Source: Aurantimonas marina
GTDB taxonomy: Bacteria; Pseudomonadota; Alphaproteobacteria; Rhizobiales; Rhizobiaceae
Length of the DNA stretch: 64,000 bases
NCBI RefSeq assembly: GCF_017183135.1
Contig: NZ_JADDXW010000003.1
Span: 248,001 to 312,000 of the forward strand
Direction of reading: 5' to 3'
The notes beneath the pieces are model-generated. The model was not told the origin of the DNA, ran no database searches, and saw only the letters and a list, made by a program, of their open reading frames with translations. A program made the translations under genes and the position numbers. This document shows, in pieces, positions 9,941 to 19,027 of this stretch. Position 1 is the stretch's first letter; each line of letters opens with the position of its first letter.

Positions 9941-10342
9941 ATGAATATCGGGGAAGCATCCCGGTTGTCGGGTCTGCCGCCGAAGACGGTCCGTTATTAT
10001 GAAGAAGTGGGGCTGATAAAGCCGGCCAGGGCAACCAACGGCTATCGCTGCTACCGTGACCGTGACGTGCACATGCTGCGTTTTCTGCAGCGCTCGCGCT
10101 CCTTGGGCTTCACCATTGAAGAAGCGCGGCGGCTGTTGTCCCTCTACGAGGATTCCAACCGCAAGAGCGAGGACGTCAAACGCCTCGCCAATTCGCGGAT
10201 CGCGGAGATCGACCGCAAGATCGCGGAACTGAAATCGCTGAAACGGGCGCTCGCGGATCTCGCCGAGCAATGCCATGGCGATCAGGCACCGGACTGTCCC
10301 ATCCTGGACGAGATCGCGGGGAAGATCCGGGCAGAGGCGTAG
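9941..10342 (+). CDS. MerR-family regulator, CueR/HmrR type
   Basis: A 133-residue cytosolic transcription factor expected to sense monovalent copper-group metals. The N-terminal winged HTH (MNIGEASRLSGLPPKTVRYY, then YRCY and LRFLQRSRSLGF) is classical. The C-terminal loop CHGDQAPDCPIL carries the two cysteines that bind Cu(I) in CueR. Such regulators distort the promoter of an exporter gene, but no copper ATPase, multicopper oxidase or copper chaperone gene lies beside it. It is divergent from the transpeptidase gene. Confidence 0.9.
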   Translation: MNIGEASRLSGLPPKTVRYYEEVGLIKPARATNGYRCYRDRDVHMLRFLQRSRSLGFTIEEARRLLSLYEDSNRKSEDVKRLANSRIAEIDRKIAELKSLKRALADLAEQCHGDQAPDCPILDEIAGKIRAEA

Positions 10343-10455
10343 ACTCCAGCGAGTGGGCTCGGAATGCGGGCGATGTCCGCCGACCTGGCCCTTTGTTTCT
10401 GGTTTGTTTCCATTTTCGCTTGTCGCCGATCATGCGCCCGGGCTATCTATGAACG

Positions 10456-10971
10456 ATGCCGCTCGTTTCACCCTTTCCCGTCGATCCGCTTGCCGACGGA
10501 CGCCAGTCGGAGCGCGCCTTGATGGTGCGCCGCGGCGTCCAGCGGCTGATGACCGCGCGACGGGTTGCGACGCTGCCAGAAATGCCCCTGGCGTCCGGTC
10601 GGCGCGCCGATCTGATCTGTCTTTCGCAGAAGGGAGAATTTTCGATTGTGGAGATCAAGACCTCGATTGAAGACTTCCGCGTCGACCGGAAATGGCCGGA
10701 CTACCGGCAGCATTGCGACCGGCTCTATTTCGCCACCCATCCGGGCGTGCCCGGCGATATCTTTCCGTTGACCTGCGGCCTGATCGTCTCGGACGGCTAT
10801 GGCGCCGAAATCCTGCGGGACGCACCGGAGGAGAAGATGGCGGCGGCGACGCGCAAGGCGCTGATGCTGCGCTTCGCGCGACTGTCCGCCGACCGCCTCC
10901 TGCAGGCGGAATGGGCAGCCAACCCCTTGATGATTGGTCCTCGGGTGACCGCCGCCCTGCCGGATGGGTGA
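10456..10971 (+). CDS. mmcB: MmcB family DNA-repair protein
   Basis: A 171-residue protein of the MmcB family, tied to DNA damage tolerance in Caulobacter and relatives. It has a PD-(D/E)XK nuclease-like core: RRADLICLSQKG followed by FSIVEIKTSIEDF supplies the Asp and the E-x-K pair near residues 50-65. The WPDYRQHCDRLYFA segment is also strongly family-like. It converges with the response-regulator gene, with only seven bases between the stop codons. Confidence 0.88.
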   Translation: MPLVSPFPVDPLADGRQSERALMVRRGVQRLMTARRVATLPEMPLASGRRADLICLSQKGEFSIVEIKTSIEDFRVDRKWPDYRQHCDRLYFATHPGVPGDIFPLTCGLIVSDGYGAEILRDAPEEKMAAATRKALMLRFARLSADRLLQAEWAANPLMIGPRVTAALPDG

Positions 10972-10978
10972 TCTCGGG

Positions 10979-11590
10979 TCAGCGCCGCGCGTGCTTGGCC
11001 AGGATGCGCTGCAATGTCCGCCGGTGCACGGACAACCGCCGCGCCGTCTCCGAGACGTTGCGATCGCAAAGCTCGTAAATCCGTTGAATGTGCTCCCAGC
11101 GCACGCGATCGGCCGACATCGAGTTTACCAGCGACTCGGCGCGCGCCTCGTCATTGCCCGCAAGCACGGCCACGATGTCCTCGACGTCAGCCGGCTTGGT
11201 CAGATAGTCGATGGCGCCGAGTTTCACGGCGGCGACCGCGGTCGCAATGTTGCCGTAACCGGTGAGAATGACCGAACGCGCACCATGGCGCGCCTCCTGC
11301 GGAGCCGCGACGAGGTCCAGGCCGCTGCCATCGCCAAGCCGAAGATCAATCACCGCGCAGGCCGGCGCTCCCGCTCGTAGCCGCTCCAGCCCGTTCGCGA
11401 GGCTGTCGGCAGACACCACATCGAAGCCGCGCTGTTCGAGTTCCCGGCTCATGCGCAAGAGAAACGACCTGTCATCATCGACGAGAAGCAGCGACTGGGC
11501 CTCATCCCGCGTTCGGCAGCCATTCGGGGCGACATCCCCCCTTCTCTCAGCATTGCGCTTTCCTCCGTTTCTCGTGTCATGGCGCGGCAT
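10979..11590 (-). CDS. Response regulator, ActR/PrrA/RegA family
   Basis: Redox-type response regulator with an N-terminal receiver and a C-terminal Fis-type HTH. Visible are the acidic pocket LLLVDDD, the phospho-acceptor Asp in ACAVIDLRLGDGSG, the switch Thr and Lys in ILTGYGN and DYLTKP, and the HTH VSETARRLSVHRRTLQRIL. The ATG at 11590 (or the one just upstream at 11593) gives about 203 residues, near the family size. A longer open frame to 11746 is unlike the family. The usual sensor kinase (RegB/ActS) is not adjacent. It has 'AA' at the PxEAR-like place, a mild divergence from typical RegA. Confidence 0.83.
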   Translation of the reverse strand: MPRHDTRNGGKRNAERRGDVAPNGCRTRDEAQSLLLVDDDRSFLLRMSRELEQRGFDVVSADSLANGLERLRAGAPACAVIDLRLGDGSGLDLVAAPQEARHGARSVILTGYGNIATAVAAVKLGAIDYLTKPADVEDIVAVLAGNDEARAESLVNSMSADRVRWEHIQRIYELCDRNVSETARRLSVHRRTLQRILAKHARR

Positions 11591-11813
11591 CATCTTCGCT
11601 ACGAATTCACAAATGCGCATTGGTCTGCGTGCGCCGGGGGTTCCCGCGGCCTGAAAGAGCGCACGGGCCAGCAGCGTCCGCCGGCAGGTGTCGTCCCGTG
11701 GGCCGAGCCGCATGACACGTACGCGGCCGGCCGCAAAGCGGATCACCCCACGGATGGAACTTCGTGACCCATCGGTCGCTTAGCCTTCACCCAATCAACG
11801 AAGGAATCGACCC

Positions 11814-12311
11814 ATGGCACTCGCCAATCTCAAGGACATCTATCTCGACCAGCTTCAGGACATTCACAGTGCGGACAGTCAGGCGGCGAAGGTGACGCGC
11901 GAACTGGTCGATGCCGCTCACGACGACGGGCTGAAGCAAGCGCTCGAGCATGGCGTCACGGGCATCGAGGAAGGTCTGAAGACGCTGAAGGGCATCATCG
12001 CGGCGCATGGCGCCGACCCCAGCGCCGAATTCTGCAAGGGCATGGAAGGTCTGGTCCGGGAAGCCCGCGCCCATGGCATTGAGGAAGACATCACCGACCC
12101 CGACGCGCGTGACGCGATGATCATAAGCCAATATCAACGCATGGCGCATTACGCGATCGCCGGCTATGGCTGCCTTGTCGCCTTCGCCACGCGCCTCGGC
12201 TTGGCGGACGAGGCCCACAAGTTGCAGCGGTGCCTCGACGCGACCTATCATGGCGACCGCACGATGACCGAACTGGCGGTCGGTGGCATCAACAAGGCCG
12301 CACTGGACTGA
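11814..12311 (+). CDS. DUF892 (YciE/YciF-like) ferritin-like protein
   Basis: A 165-residue all-helical protein of the DUF892 family, a ferritin-like four-helix bundle often made under osmotic or general stress. The N-terminal LANLKDIYLDQLQDIHSAD and the central DAMIISQYQRMAHYAIAGYG carry the Glu/His/Tyr pattern of the family. A clear GAAGGA-type ribosome site precedes the ATG. Enzymatic activity is not established for the family. A strong hairpin at 12343-12370 probably ends the transcript. Confidence 0.88.
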   Translation: MALANLKDIYLDQLQDIHSADSQAAKVTRELVDAAHDDGLKQALEHGVTGIEEGLKTLKGIIAAHGADPSAEFCKGMEGLVREARAHGIEEDITDPDARDAMIISQYQRMAHYAIAGYGCLVAFATRLGLADEAHKLQRCLDATYHGDRTMTELAVGGINKAALD

Positions 12312-12342
12312 CCTGGCCAACCACAATTCGAGGGATGCCGCG

Positions 12343-12370
12343 AGGCCGTCGGGAGCTTCCGACGGCCTTT
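12343..12370 (+). terminator. Hairpin after the DUF892 gene
   Basis: AGGCCGTCGG and CCGACGGCCTTT form a nine-pair stem with a six-base loop, followed by a short T run, 30 bases after the DUF892 stop codon. Confidence 0.75.
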
Positions 12371-12678
12371 GACGCGTCGTTGCAGTTCGTACGGTGGACA
12401 GTGCAATTCAGGGGCAGTGAAGCGTCGCGACATCGGATAGCAGGACCAAGCCGGTTTCCCGGTGGAATGAGCCCCCTGTCCGATTTGATGAATGGCAGGC
12501 CGCCCTATCGCCGGAGACGGTCCTTTGCGGCGAGAAGGCGTTCGGGGCTTCGGCGAATCGCGAACACAGGGCTCCGCGCAGCTTGAGTCCACCCGAGCAA
12601 TTGGCCCATAAGAGGCTTGCTTTGGCGACAGGGCGTGAGCCGCGATGTCCGCTATACGGGGCACGAGATATTTCCGAC
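12371..12678. other. Intergenic stretch without a convincing gene
   Basis: About 310 bases between the DUF892 terminator and the EamA gene. Open frames cross it on both strands but are arginine/proline-rich and show no family likeness. It presumably holds the EamA promoter. I recognise no repeat or RNA here. Confidence 0.5.
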
Positions 12679-13740
12679 ATGCGCAAGAACCGTTCAACTC
12701 TTTGGCCCGGCGTTCCGCTCGCGCTCGGCTCAGCCGTCCTGTTCGGCGCGTCGGCTCCCCTCTCTAAGCTGCTGCTCGGTTCCGTCGATCCGTGGCTTTT
12801 GGCCGGCATCTTGTATCTTGGCGCGGGTCTCGGGCTGGCTGCCGTCCATTTCGGACGGCTGACGTTCAAACTGCCCCAGGTCGAGGCCCCTTTACGGAAA
12901 GATGATCTGCCGTGGCTGGCGGCCGTCGTCGTCCTGGGCGGCGGCGTCGGACCGCTTCTGCTGATGTTCGGCCTGTCTTTGACGTCGGCGGCTTCCGGCT
13001 CGCTGCTTCTCAATCTCGAGGGCCTGGCGACGATGGCGATCGCGTGGCTGGTCTTTCGGGAAAACGTCGATCGGCGGCTGTTGTTCGGCGCCTTCGCCAT
13101 TCTGGCCGGCGCGGTGCTGCTGACATGGAATGGGCAAGCGTTGCAGATCGATCTCGGCGGATTGCTGATTGCCGGGGCGTGTCTGGCGTGGGGAATCGAC
13201 AACAATCTGACCCGCAAGCTCTCCTCGGCAGACCCGGTGCAAATCGCCATGATCAAGGGCCTCGTCGCCGGCAGCGTCAATCTGGGCCTCGCCCTCTCCT
13301 TCGGTGCGGGACTGCCCGCGCCCGGCTTCGCCATCGCCGGGGCTGCCGTCGGCTTCTTCGGTGTCGGGGTGAGCCTCGTCATGTTCATGCTCGGCCTGCG
13401 CCATCTGGGTACGGCGCGGACAGGGGCCTATTTTTCCCTGGCGCCTTTCATCGGCGCGGCCCTGGCCATCGTTCTTCTGGGCGAGGGGATTTCGCCGCAA
13501 TTCGCCGTGGCGGGCCTGCTGATGGCTTTCGGGCTATGGCTTCATCTGAGCGAGCGGCACGATCACAAACACGCGCATGAAGCCCTGGAGCACGAGCACG
13601 CCCATGTTCACGACCTCCACCACACCCACGAACATGATGGGCTCGTCAGCGAGCCGCATTCACACCGGCATCGGCACGAACCGATGCGGCACAAGCACCC
13701 GCATTATCCCGATCTCCACCATCGCCATAGCCATGGCTGA
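12679..13740 (+). CDS. EamA-family exporter with histidine-rich C-terminal tail
   Basis: Drug/metabolite-type transporter with ten hydrophobic segments in two EamA repeats; GSAVLFGASAPLSKLLL opens the first and the second begins near residue 155. After the last membrane helix (about residue 292) comes a 60-residue soluble tail with 23 histidines, many as HxH, ending HHRHSHG. Such tails bind Ni, Co, Zn or Cu in other transporters, so metal-linked export or sensing is a reasonable inference. The ATG at 12679 (MRKNRSTLWPG) gives a normal family start. A TTG at 12583 would add 32 unlikely residues. Confidence 0.85.
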   Translation: MRKNRSTLWPGVPLALGSAVLFGASAPLSKLLLGSVDPWLLAGILYLGAGLGLAAVHFGRLTFKLPQVEAPLRKDDLPWLAAVVVLGGGVGPLLLMFGLSLTSAASGSLLLNLEGLATMAIAWLVFRENVDRRLLFGAFAILAGAVLLTWNGQALQIDLGGLLIAGACLAWGIDNNLTRKLSSADPVQIAMIKGLVAGSVNLGLALSFGAGLPAPGFAIAGAAVGFFGVGVSLVMFMLGLRHLGTARTGAYFSLAPFIGAALAIVLLGEGISPQFAVAGLLMAFGLWLHLSERHDHKHAHEALEHEHAHVHDLHHTHEHDGLVSEPHSHRHRHEPMRHKHPHYPDLHHRHSHG

Positions 13741-13858
13741 TCGACGCCAACCCGGACCGTTTGCGCGTTCGTGACGGCCGCAACGAAGCCGAAGGCCTGT
13801 ACGACCGGGCGAAGACATCGCGCGCGGACTCGACGCCAGGGCCGCCGCGTCCCGCCGC

Positions 13859-16330
13859 TCACCGCTTTCGCGGCTTGGCCCGCGCCGTCGGGGCGGCGCC
13901 GGCCGGGTCCTCAGGCCAGACGTGCTTGGGATAGCGGCCGCGCAAGTCCGCCCGCACATCCGCCCAGGACCCGGACCAGAAGCCCGGCAGATCGCGGGTG
14001 ATCTGGATCGGCCGGTGGGCCGGTGACAGCAGCTCGATGGTCAGAAGCAGCCGTCCGTCGGCGATCGCCGGATGGCACGTCAGACCGAACAGTTCCTGTA
14101 CCCGGATCGCGAGAACCGGCTGGTCTTCGTCGTAGCGGATCGGCACGCGCGAGCCGGTCGGCGCCTCGAAATGCGACGGTGCGAGCTCATCCAGCCGGCC
14201 GCGCAATTCGTCCGGGATCAACCCACGCAGCGCCTCCGACAGTGCGCCGGGGGTGATTTGCGCCAGGCTCGTCACCCCCGGAAGATAGGGCATCAGCCAG
14301 TCGTCGAGACCGGCAAGCAGCGCCGCGTCGCAAAAATCCGGCCAGGGCGGGCCATAGGCCTTGGCCAGGAACCGCAAGCGCCGCAACAGCCGCTCGCCCT
14401 CCTTGCCCAAGGGCAGCGCCGACAGGCCGAGGCGGCGAATGCCCTCGGCGAGCGCGCGGGCGGTCGCTTCCCCGGACGGCGCCGGCAGCGGCGCCTCCGA
14501 CAGCGTCGCGCGGCCCAGACGCCGGATGTTGCGCGCCCGCACCGCGCGCGCCGTTCCATCGAAGGCAACGACCAATTCGCTCACGGCCCGTTCGGCGGCG
14601 ATCCGCTCCATCGCCGCCTCGCTGAGCGCGGTGGCCGACAGGATACGGCCGGCGCGCGCCTGGCCCTGCAATTCGGCGACGACCAGGAATTTTTCGCGGG
14701 CCAGCGCTGACGTCTCGTCGAGGACGCCGCCGCGCCCACTGGTGAGGACGAAATGACCGCGGGCACCACGGGCGACCGCTATCCGGTCGGGATAGGCGAG
14801 CGCCAGCAGCGCCCCCGCTTCGTCCGGCGCGTCCTCGCCGGAAGCGGATGCGGCCTCGCGCGCCGTCGCGGCGATCCGCCGTGCCAGGCCGTGCGCCGCC
14901 TTGGCGCGCGGGCCGCGATCGGCGCGAAACCGGCGCAGGCGCTGGGCGAGATCGGTGTCGGTGCCGCCGAGGCCGCGTTCGGTGAGGAGAAGGGCGAGCA
15001 TCGCCGCATGCAGCCGCGCATCACCGCCGGCCGCGACGACCATTCGGGCAAGGCGCGGCGGCAGGGGCAAGCCCCGCATCGCCGCGCCCGTCGCGGTCAG
15101 CCGGCCGGTTGCGTCGAGCGCGCCGAGTTCTGTGAGAAGTGCCCGTGCCTCGGCGACCGCGGGCGCTGGCGGCGGATCGAGGAAGGCGAGATCCGACGGT
15201 TCGGCGACACCCCAGGCAGCGCAGTCGAGGACCAGACCGGACAGGTCGGTCGCGAGAATCTCCGGCCGGTCGAAGGCGTCCAGCGCGGCCGTCTGCTCGG
15301 CGCGCCACAGCCGGATCGCGGTTCCGGGTGCCGTGCGTCCGGCGCGGCCCGCCCGCTGGTCGGCCGAGGCCCGTGACACGCGCACCGTCTCCAGGCGCGA
15401 CAGGCCGGTGGCCGGCTCGAACACCGGCTGCCGCCGCAGCCCTGAATCGATGACGACCGAGACCCCGTCGATGGTCAGCGACGCCTCGGCGATCGCGGTG
15501 GCGAGCACGATCTTGCGGGTGCCGACGGGCGCCGGGCGAACGGCCTGATCCTGCGCCGCGCCGTCCATGGCGCCGAACAGCGGCGCGACAACGACATTTT
15601 CGGGGACGATGGTACCCAGCCGCTCGGCGACCCGCTCGATCTCGCGCTGGCCCGGCAGGAAGACCAGAAGGCTGCCCGCCTCCTCGGCCAGCGCCGCCCG
15701 CGCGGCGGCGACGACCGCGTCCTCCACCGGCTCGGTGCCGGGCCGGTCGCGGTAGCGGACCGTCACGGGAAAGGCACGCCCGGCGCTCTCGATCACCGGG
15801 GCGTCGCCAAGCAGCGCGGCGACGCGGGCGCCGTCGAGGGTCGCCGACATGACCAGAATCCGCAGATCCTCGCGCAGCGCCGAGGCGACGTCCAGCGCCA
15901 GCGCCAGGCCGAAATCGCCATCCAGCGAGCGCTCGTGGAACTCGTCGAAGAGAACGGCCGCGACGCCCTTGAGCTCGGGGTCCGAAAGGACCATCCGGGT
16001 GAAGACACCTTCGGTGACGATCTCGATCCGGGTCTTCGCCGAGACCTTGGTGTCGAGCCGCATGCGCCAGCCGACGGTCTCGCCCACCGCTTCGCCGGTG
16101 ATCTCAGCCATCCGCCGCGCCGCGGCGCGGGCGGCGAGCCGGCGCGGCTCGACGAGGAGTATCTTGCCACTGGCCATGAAGGCTTCGCCCAAGAGGTGCA
16201 GCGGCACCAGCGTCGTCTTGCCAGCGCCGGGCGGGGCGACGAGCACGGCGCGGCCAGCGTCGGTCAGGGCGGCGGCGACGTCGGAAAGGACCGCCGAGAC
16301 CGGCAGTTCGGGAAGCGCTAGCCGCGTCAC
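13859..16330 (-). CDS. hrpB: ATP-dependent RNA helicase HrpB
   Basis: Full-length (823 residues) DEAH-box-type helicase of the HrpB family. It shows motif I PPGAGKTTLVPL near residue 40, motif II DEFHERSLDGDFGL near residue 130, SATLDG, and the motif VI region SADQRAGRAGRT near residue 345. HrpB-specific ratchet and C-terminal domains follow up to residue 820. The cellular role of HrpB is poorly defined. Its start overlaps the stop of the ynjD-type ATPase gene by four bases. Confidence 0.95.
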   Translation of the reverse strand: MTRLALPELPVSAVLSDVAAALTDAGRAVLVAPPGAGKTTLVPLHLLGEAFMASGKILLVEPRRLAARAAARRMAEITGEAVGETVGWRMRLDTKVSAKTRIEIVTEGVFTRMVLSDPELKGVAAVLFDEFHERSLDGDFGLALALDVASALREDLRILVMSATLDGARVAALLGDAPVIESAGRAFPVTVRYRDRPGTEPVEDAVVAAARAALAEEAGSLLVFLPGQREIERVAERLGTIVPENVVVAPLFGAMDGAAQDQAVRPAPVGTRKIVLATAIAEASLTIDGVSVVIDSGLRRQPVFEPATGLSRLETVRVSRASADQRAGRAGRTAPGTAIRLWRAEQTAALDAFDRPEILATDLSGLVLDCAAWGVAEPSDLAFLDPPPAPAVAEARALLTELGALDATGRLTATGAAMRGLPLPPRLARMVVAAGGDARLHAAMLALLLTERGLGGTDTDLAQRLRRFRADRGPRAKAAHGLARRIAATAREAASASGEDAPDEAGALLALAYPDRIAVARGARGHFVLTSGRGGVLDETSALAREKFLVVAELQGQARAGRILSATALSEAAMERIAAERAVSELVVAFDGTARAVRARNIRRLGRATLSEAPLPAPSGEATARALAEGIRRLGLSALPLGKEGERLLRRLRFLAKAYGPPWPDFCDAALLAGLDDWLMPYLPGVTSLAQITPGALSEALRGLIPDELRGRLDELAPSHFEAPTGSRVPIRYDEDQPVLAIRVQELFGLTCHPAIADGRLLLTIELLSPAHRPIQITRDLPGFWSGSWADVRADLRGRYPKHVWPEDPAGAAPTARAKPRKR

Positions 16331-16986
16331 GGCTCCCCCGCCGCCGGCAGCTCCACCATTGGCCCGCCCGCCGCTTCTGCGTCCTCGCGGTCATGGGTAA
16401 CCAGCAACGCGGGTATGTCTCGCTCCGCGACGAGGCCGAAGACAAGGCGCCGGATCGTTTCGCGCAATTCGGCATCGAGACCGGAGAAGGGCTCGTCGAG
16501 AAGCAGCGCCTTCGGTTCGGCCAGGAGCGTGCGCGCCAGCGCGACGCGGGCGGCTTGACCGCCGGACAGGGTCGCAGGATCGCGGGCGAAATGGTCTCCA
16601 AGGCCGACCTTGTCCAGCATCGTCTCCGCCGCCCGACGGCGGGCATGGCGGCCCTTGATGGCGGACGGCAGGGCGAACAGAAGGTTCTCGCCGACCGACA
16701 TGTGGGGAAGCAGCAAAGCGTCCTGGAAAAGCAGGCCGATGCGACGGCGCTCCGGCGGCAGCCCGGTCAGGTCGCGGCCATCCAGCTCGACACGTCCGCT
16801 TGCCTGGAAGGCCGGATCGAGAAAGCCGGCGATCAGCGCGAAGAGCGTCGATTTGCCGGACCCGGACGGCCCCATGACACTCAACGTCTCTCCGGGTGCG
16901 ATGCGTGTGTTCAGCGCCAGCAGCCGGCGCTCGCCGAGCCGGATCTCTACGTCGTCGAGCCGAAGTCCCCTGTCATCCATCATCAT
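16327..16986 (-). CDS. ynjD: ABC transporter ATPase, YnjD type
   Basis: ATPase subunit of the YnjBCD-type importer. The 219-residue protein has Walker A GPSGSGKST, the Q-loop LLFQDALLLPHM, the signature LSGGQAARVALAR, and Walker B ALLLDEPFSGLD. Three ATG codons in tandem begin the frame; the first (16986) forms an ATGA overlap with the stop of the permease gene. It ends with a four-base overlap onto hrpB. Function is assigned from the match of the gene set to ynjBCD rather than from this subunit alone; a thiamine-type ThiQ is the nearest alternative. Confidence 0.85.
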   Translation of the reverse strand: MMMDDRGLRLDDVEIRLGERRLLALNTRIAPGETLSVMGPSGSGKSTLFALIAGFLDPAFQASGRVELDGRDLTGLPPERRRIGLLFQDALLLPHMSVGENLLFALPSAIKGRHARRRAAETMLDKVGLGDHFARDPATLSGGQAARVALARTLLAEPKALLLDEPFSGLDAELRETIRRLVFGLVAERDIPALLVTHDREDAEAAGGPMVELPAAGEP

Positions 16987-18746
16987 CCGGCCCTCATGCC
17001 GCGCCGGTGACGCCAGAGCAAGATCGGAACGAGACCGGACGCGGCGAAGGCGAGGAACGGCAGCAGCGTCTGCAGCAGCGCATAGGCGCCGATGATCCGG
17101 CGATTGCCGCCCGAAGCCAGCGCCACCGCTTCGGTCGTGATGGTCGGCAGCCGTCCGGCGCCGACGAGAACGGTCGGCAGATATTGTCCGACCGAGACGG
17201 CGAGGCCGATCGCCAGTGCGGTCAGCACCGGCGCGGTCAGCATCGGCAGACGCACCCATGTGAACACGGACATGCGCGAGCGGCCGAGGCTTGCCGCGAC
17301 CCGCTCGTAGCGGGGATCGAGGGCGAACCAGGGATCGGCGAGGGCCAGCGCCGCATAGGGTGCGACGAAGACGAGATGGACGGCGACGAGCAGCGGGATC
17401 GACGGGGTCAGGCCGACGACCAGAATCAGCACCTGCAGGCCGAAAACGAAGGAGATCTGCGGCACGATCAGCGGCAGATACAGCAACCCGGCGATCGCCC
17501 GGGGCAATCGCACCTCGCCGCCGCGCACCGCCGGAAACCGGCGGCGATGGCCTTCGAGCAGCGCAATGACGAGGACCAGCGCCAGCAAGGCAGCGGCCAG
17601 CGCGACGACGAAGGTCGTCCAGAGCGGGCCGGACGCCCCGACGAGCGCCCGGCGCCAAGTGGTCAGGTCGAAGCTACGCGGCAACAGGTCGGGAAAGCCC
17701 CAGAGGCCCGCCACCGACCAGGTCAGCAGCATCGCGAGCCCGAGAAAAACCGCGATCCCCGACAACGCGACCGGCACCGCGGCGAGATCGCGCGCCAGCC
17801 GATCGTGGGCGAAGCGCCGACCGGTGTGGGCGAAGCCTCGGCAGGCCCAGCCCATCACGCGCTCGCCCGCCAGCCAGACCAGAATGACGAACAGGGTCGC
17901 GCCAAGCTGCAAGATCGCCCCCGCGGAAGCCTGAAAGCGCATGGCCAGATCCGGATCGCCCATCCAGCCGAGCAACCGCACCGCGAGCGGCCCCGGCGTC
18001 GAGGGTCCGAGGATCAGCGCCACATCGACGACAGAGGAAGCAAAGGCCGCGACCGCGATGACCGGCAGACGGATCTGCCGGTAGACCGAGGGCCAGATCG
18101 CCAGCATGAAACCGGCGATCCGGCCATAGCCGAGCGAGCGGGCCAGCCGCATCCGCCGCTCGGGATCGGCCTGCGGCAGCGCGGCGAAGGCCACAAGCAG
18201 CAGGAACGGCATTTCCTTGGCGACCAGCGCGGCCATCATCGAAAGGGCAAGCGGATCACCGACGACCAAAAGATCCGGCGGGCGGTCGAAGCCGAGCGCG
18301 GCGGCGGCAAGGCGGAAGACCAGCCCGGACGGGGCGATCAGGAAGAGAAGGCCGAAGGCCGCGGCGGCATGGGGCACGGCCAACAGCGGCGCGAGACCTT
18401 GGCGGGCGAGGCGGAATGTGCGCGTGCCGAAGAAGGCGGCGAGAAAGATCGCTACGCCCACCACCGAGACGAAGGTCGTCAGCAGCCCGGACGCGACGCT
18501 CAACGCAACCGATGTACCGATGCCCGGCTCATTCAGGAGATCGCGAAACGGTTGCAGCGAGACCGTGTCCCCGCCAAGCGCCGGCAGATAGCCGAAGGCT
18601 GGGAGGATCGCGCCGGCGAGGCCAACAGCGACTGGAGCGGCGAGGAGGAGCGCGATCAGGTATGGGTTAATGAACAGACCGGAGGAGCGTGGTTGCCTAT
18701 CGTTGCGCTCGCGTTGCGGGTGGGCTGATAGAGGTAACTGGTCCAA
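16983..18746 (-). CDS. ynjC: ABC transporter permease, YnjC type (fused two-domain)
   Basis: Double permease with two binding-protein-dependent transport domains, about twelve membrane segments, and two EAA-like loops (PQADPERRMRLARSLGYG near residue 195, then ERVAASLGRSRMSVF in the second half). The first membrane helix begins NPYLIALLLAAPVAV. No ATG lies before it: the frame stays open back through the toxin gene, and the nearest starts are TTG at 18746 and GTG at 18779. I give the TTG; the true start is uncertain. The toxin-antitoxin pair sits where a ynjB-ynjC junction would normally be. Confidence 0.82.
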   Translation of the reverse strand: MDQLPLSAHPQRERNDRQPRSSGLFINPYLIALLLAAPVAVGLAGAILPAFGYLPALGGDTVSLQPFRDLLNEPGIGTSVALSVASGLLTTFVSVVGVAIFLAAFFGTRTFRLARQGLAPLLAVPHAAAAFGLLFLIAPSGLVFRLAAAALGFDRPPDLLVVGDPLALSMMAALVAKEMPFLLLVAFAALPQADPERRMRLARSLGYGRIAGFMLAIWPSVYRQIRLPVIAVAAFASSVVDVALILGPSTPGPLAVRLLGWMGDPDLAMRFQASAGAILQLGATLFVILVWLAGERVMGWACRGFAHTGRRFAHDRLARDLAAVPVALSGIAVFLGLAMLLTWSVAGLWGFPDLLPRSFDLTTWRRALVGASGPLWTTFVVALAAALLALVLVIALLEGHRRRFPAVRGGEVRLPRAIAGLLYLPLIVPQISFVFGLQVLILVVGLTPSIPLLVAVHLVFVAPYAALALADPWFALDPRYERVAASLGRSRMSVFTWVRLPMLTAPVLTALAIGLAVSVGQYLPTVLVGAGRLPTITTEAVALASGGNRRIIGAYALLQTLLPFLAFAASGLVPILLWRHRRGMRAG

Positions 18747-18754
18747 AGTCAGAT

Positions 18755-19027
18755 CTATCGCCCGTAGTGCAGACGACACGCCGCAATTTCCAGTGTCTGG
18801 CTTGTTCCGCTTCCGGTCACCCGATAGACCAGCCGGTGTTCTCGGGTGATACGGCGGGACCACCAACCCTGGAGCCGCCCCTGCAAAGGTTCCGGCTTAC
18901 CGATGCCGGAAAATGGTGATCGCATAGTGTCTTTGATCAACGCATTCAGGCGGCTGAGGCCGGTGCGATCGGTTTCTAGCCAGTATTGATATTCGGTCCA
19001 GGCGTCGGAGGAGAAGACAAGCTTCAC
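18755..19027 (-). CDS. yoeB: YoeB/Txe family mRNA-interferase toxin
   Basis: A 90-residue RelE-superfamily toxin expected to cut mRNA at the ribosomal A site. Family features: N-terminal FSSDAWTEYQYW, then SPFSGIGKPEPL, and the C-terminal catalytic part SRRITREHRLVYRV with the conserved Arg, Glu and His, ending in CRLHYGR. In YoeB the terminal His-Tyr pair is catalytic. It overlaps its antitoxin gene by four bases, the usual arrangement. The pair sits between ynjB and ynjC. Confidence 0.92.
   Translation of the reverse strand: MKLVFSSDAWTEYQYWLETDRTGLSRLNALIKDTMRSPFSGIGKPEPLQGRLQGWWSRRITREHRLVYRVTGSGTSQTLEIAACRLHYGR

Noticed and set aside
12408-13388. A 326-codon minus-strand frame
   Set aside because: Antisense to the EamA exporter; Arg/Ser/Pro-rich with no motif.
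16896-18728. A 610-codon plus-strand frame rich in Arg, Gln and Asp
   Set aside because: Antisense to the permease gene; low-complexity composition.
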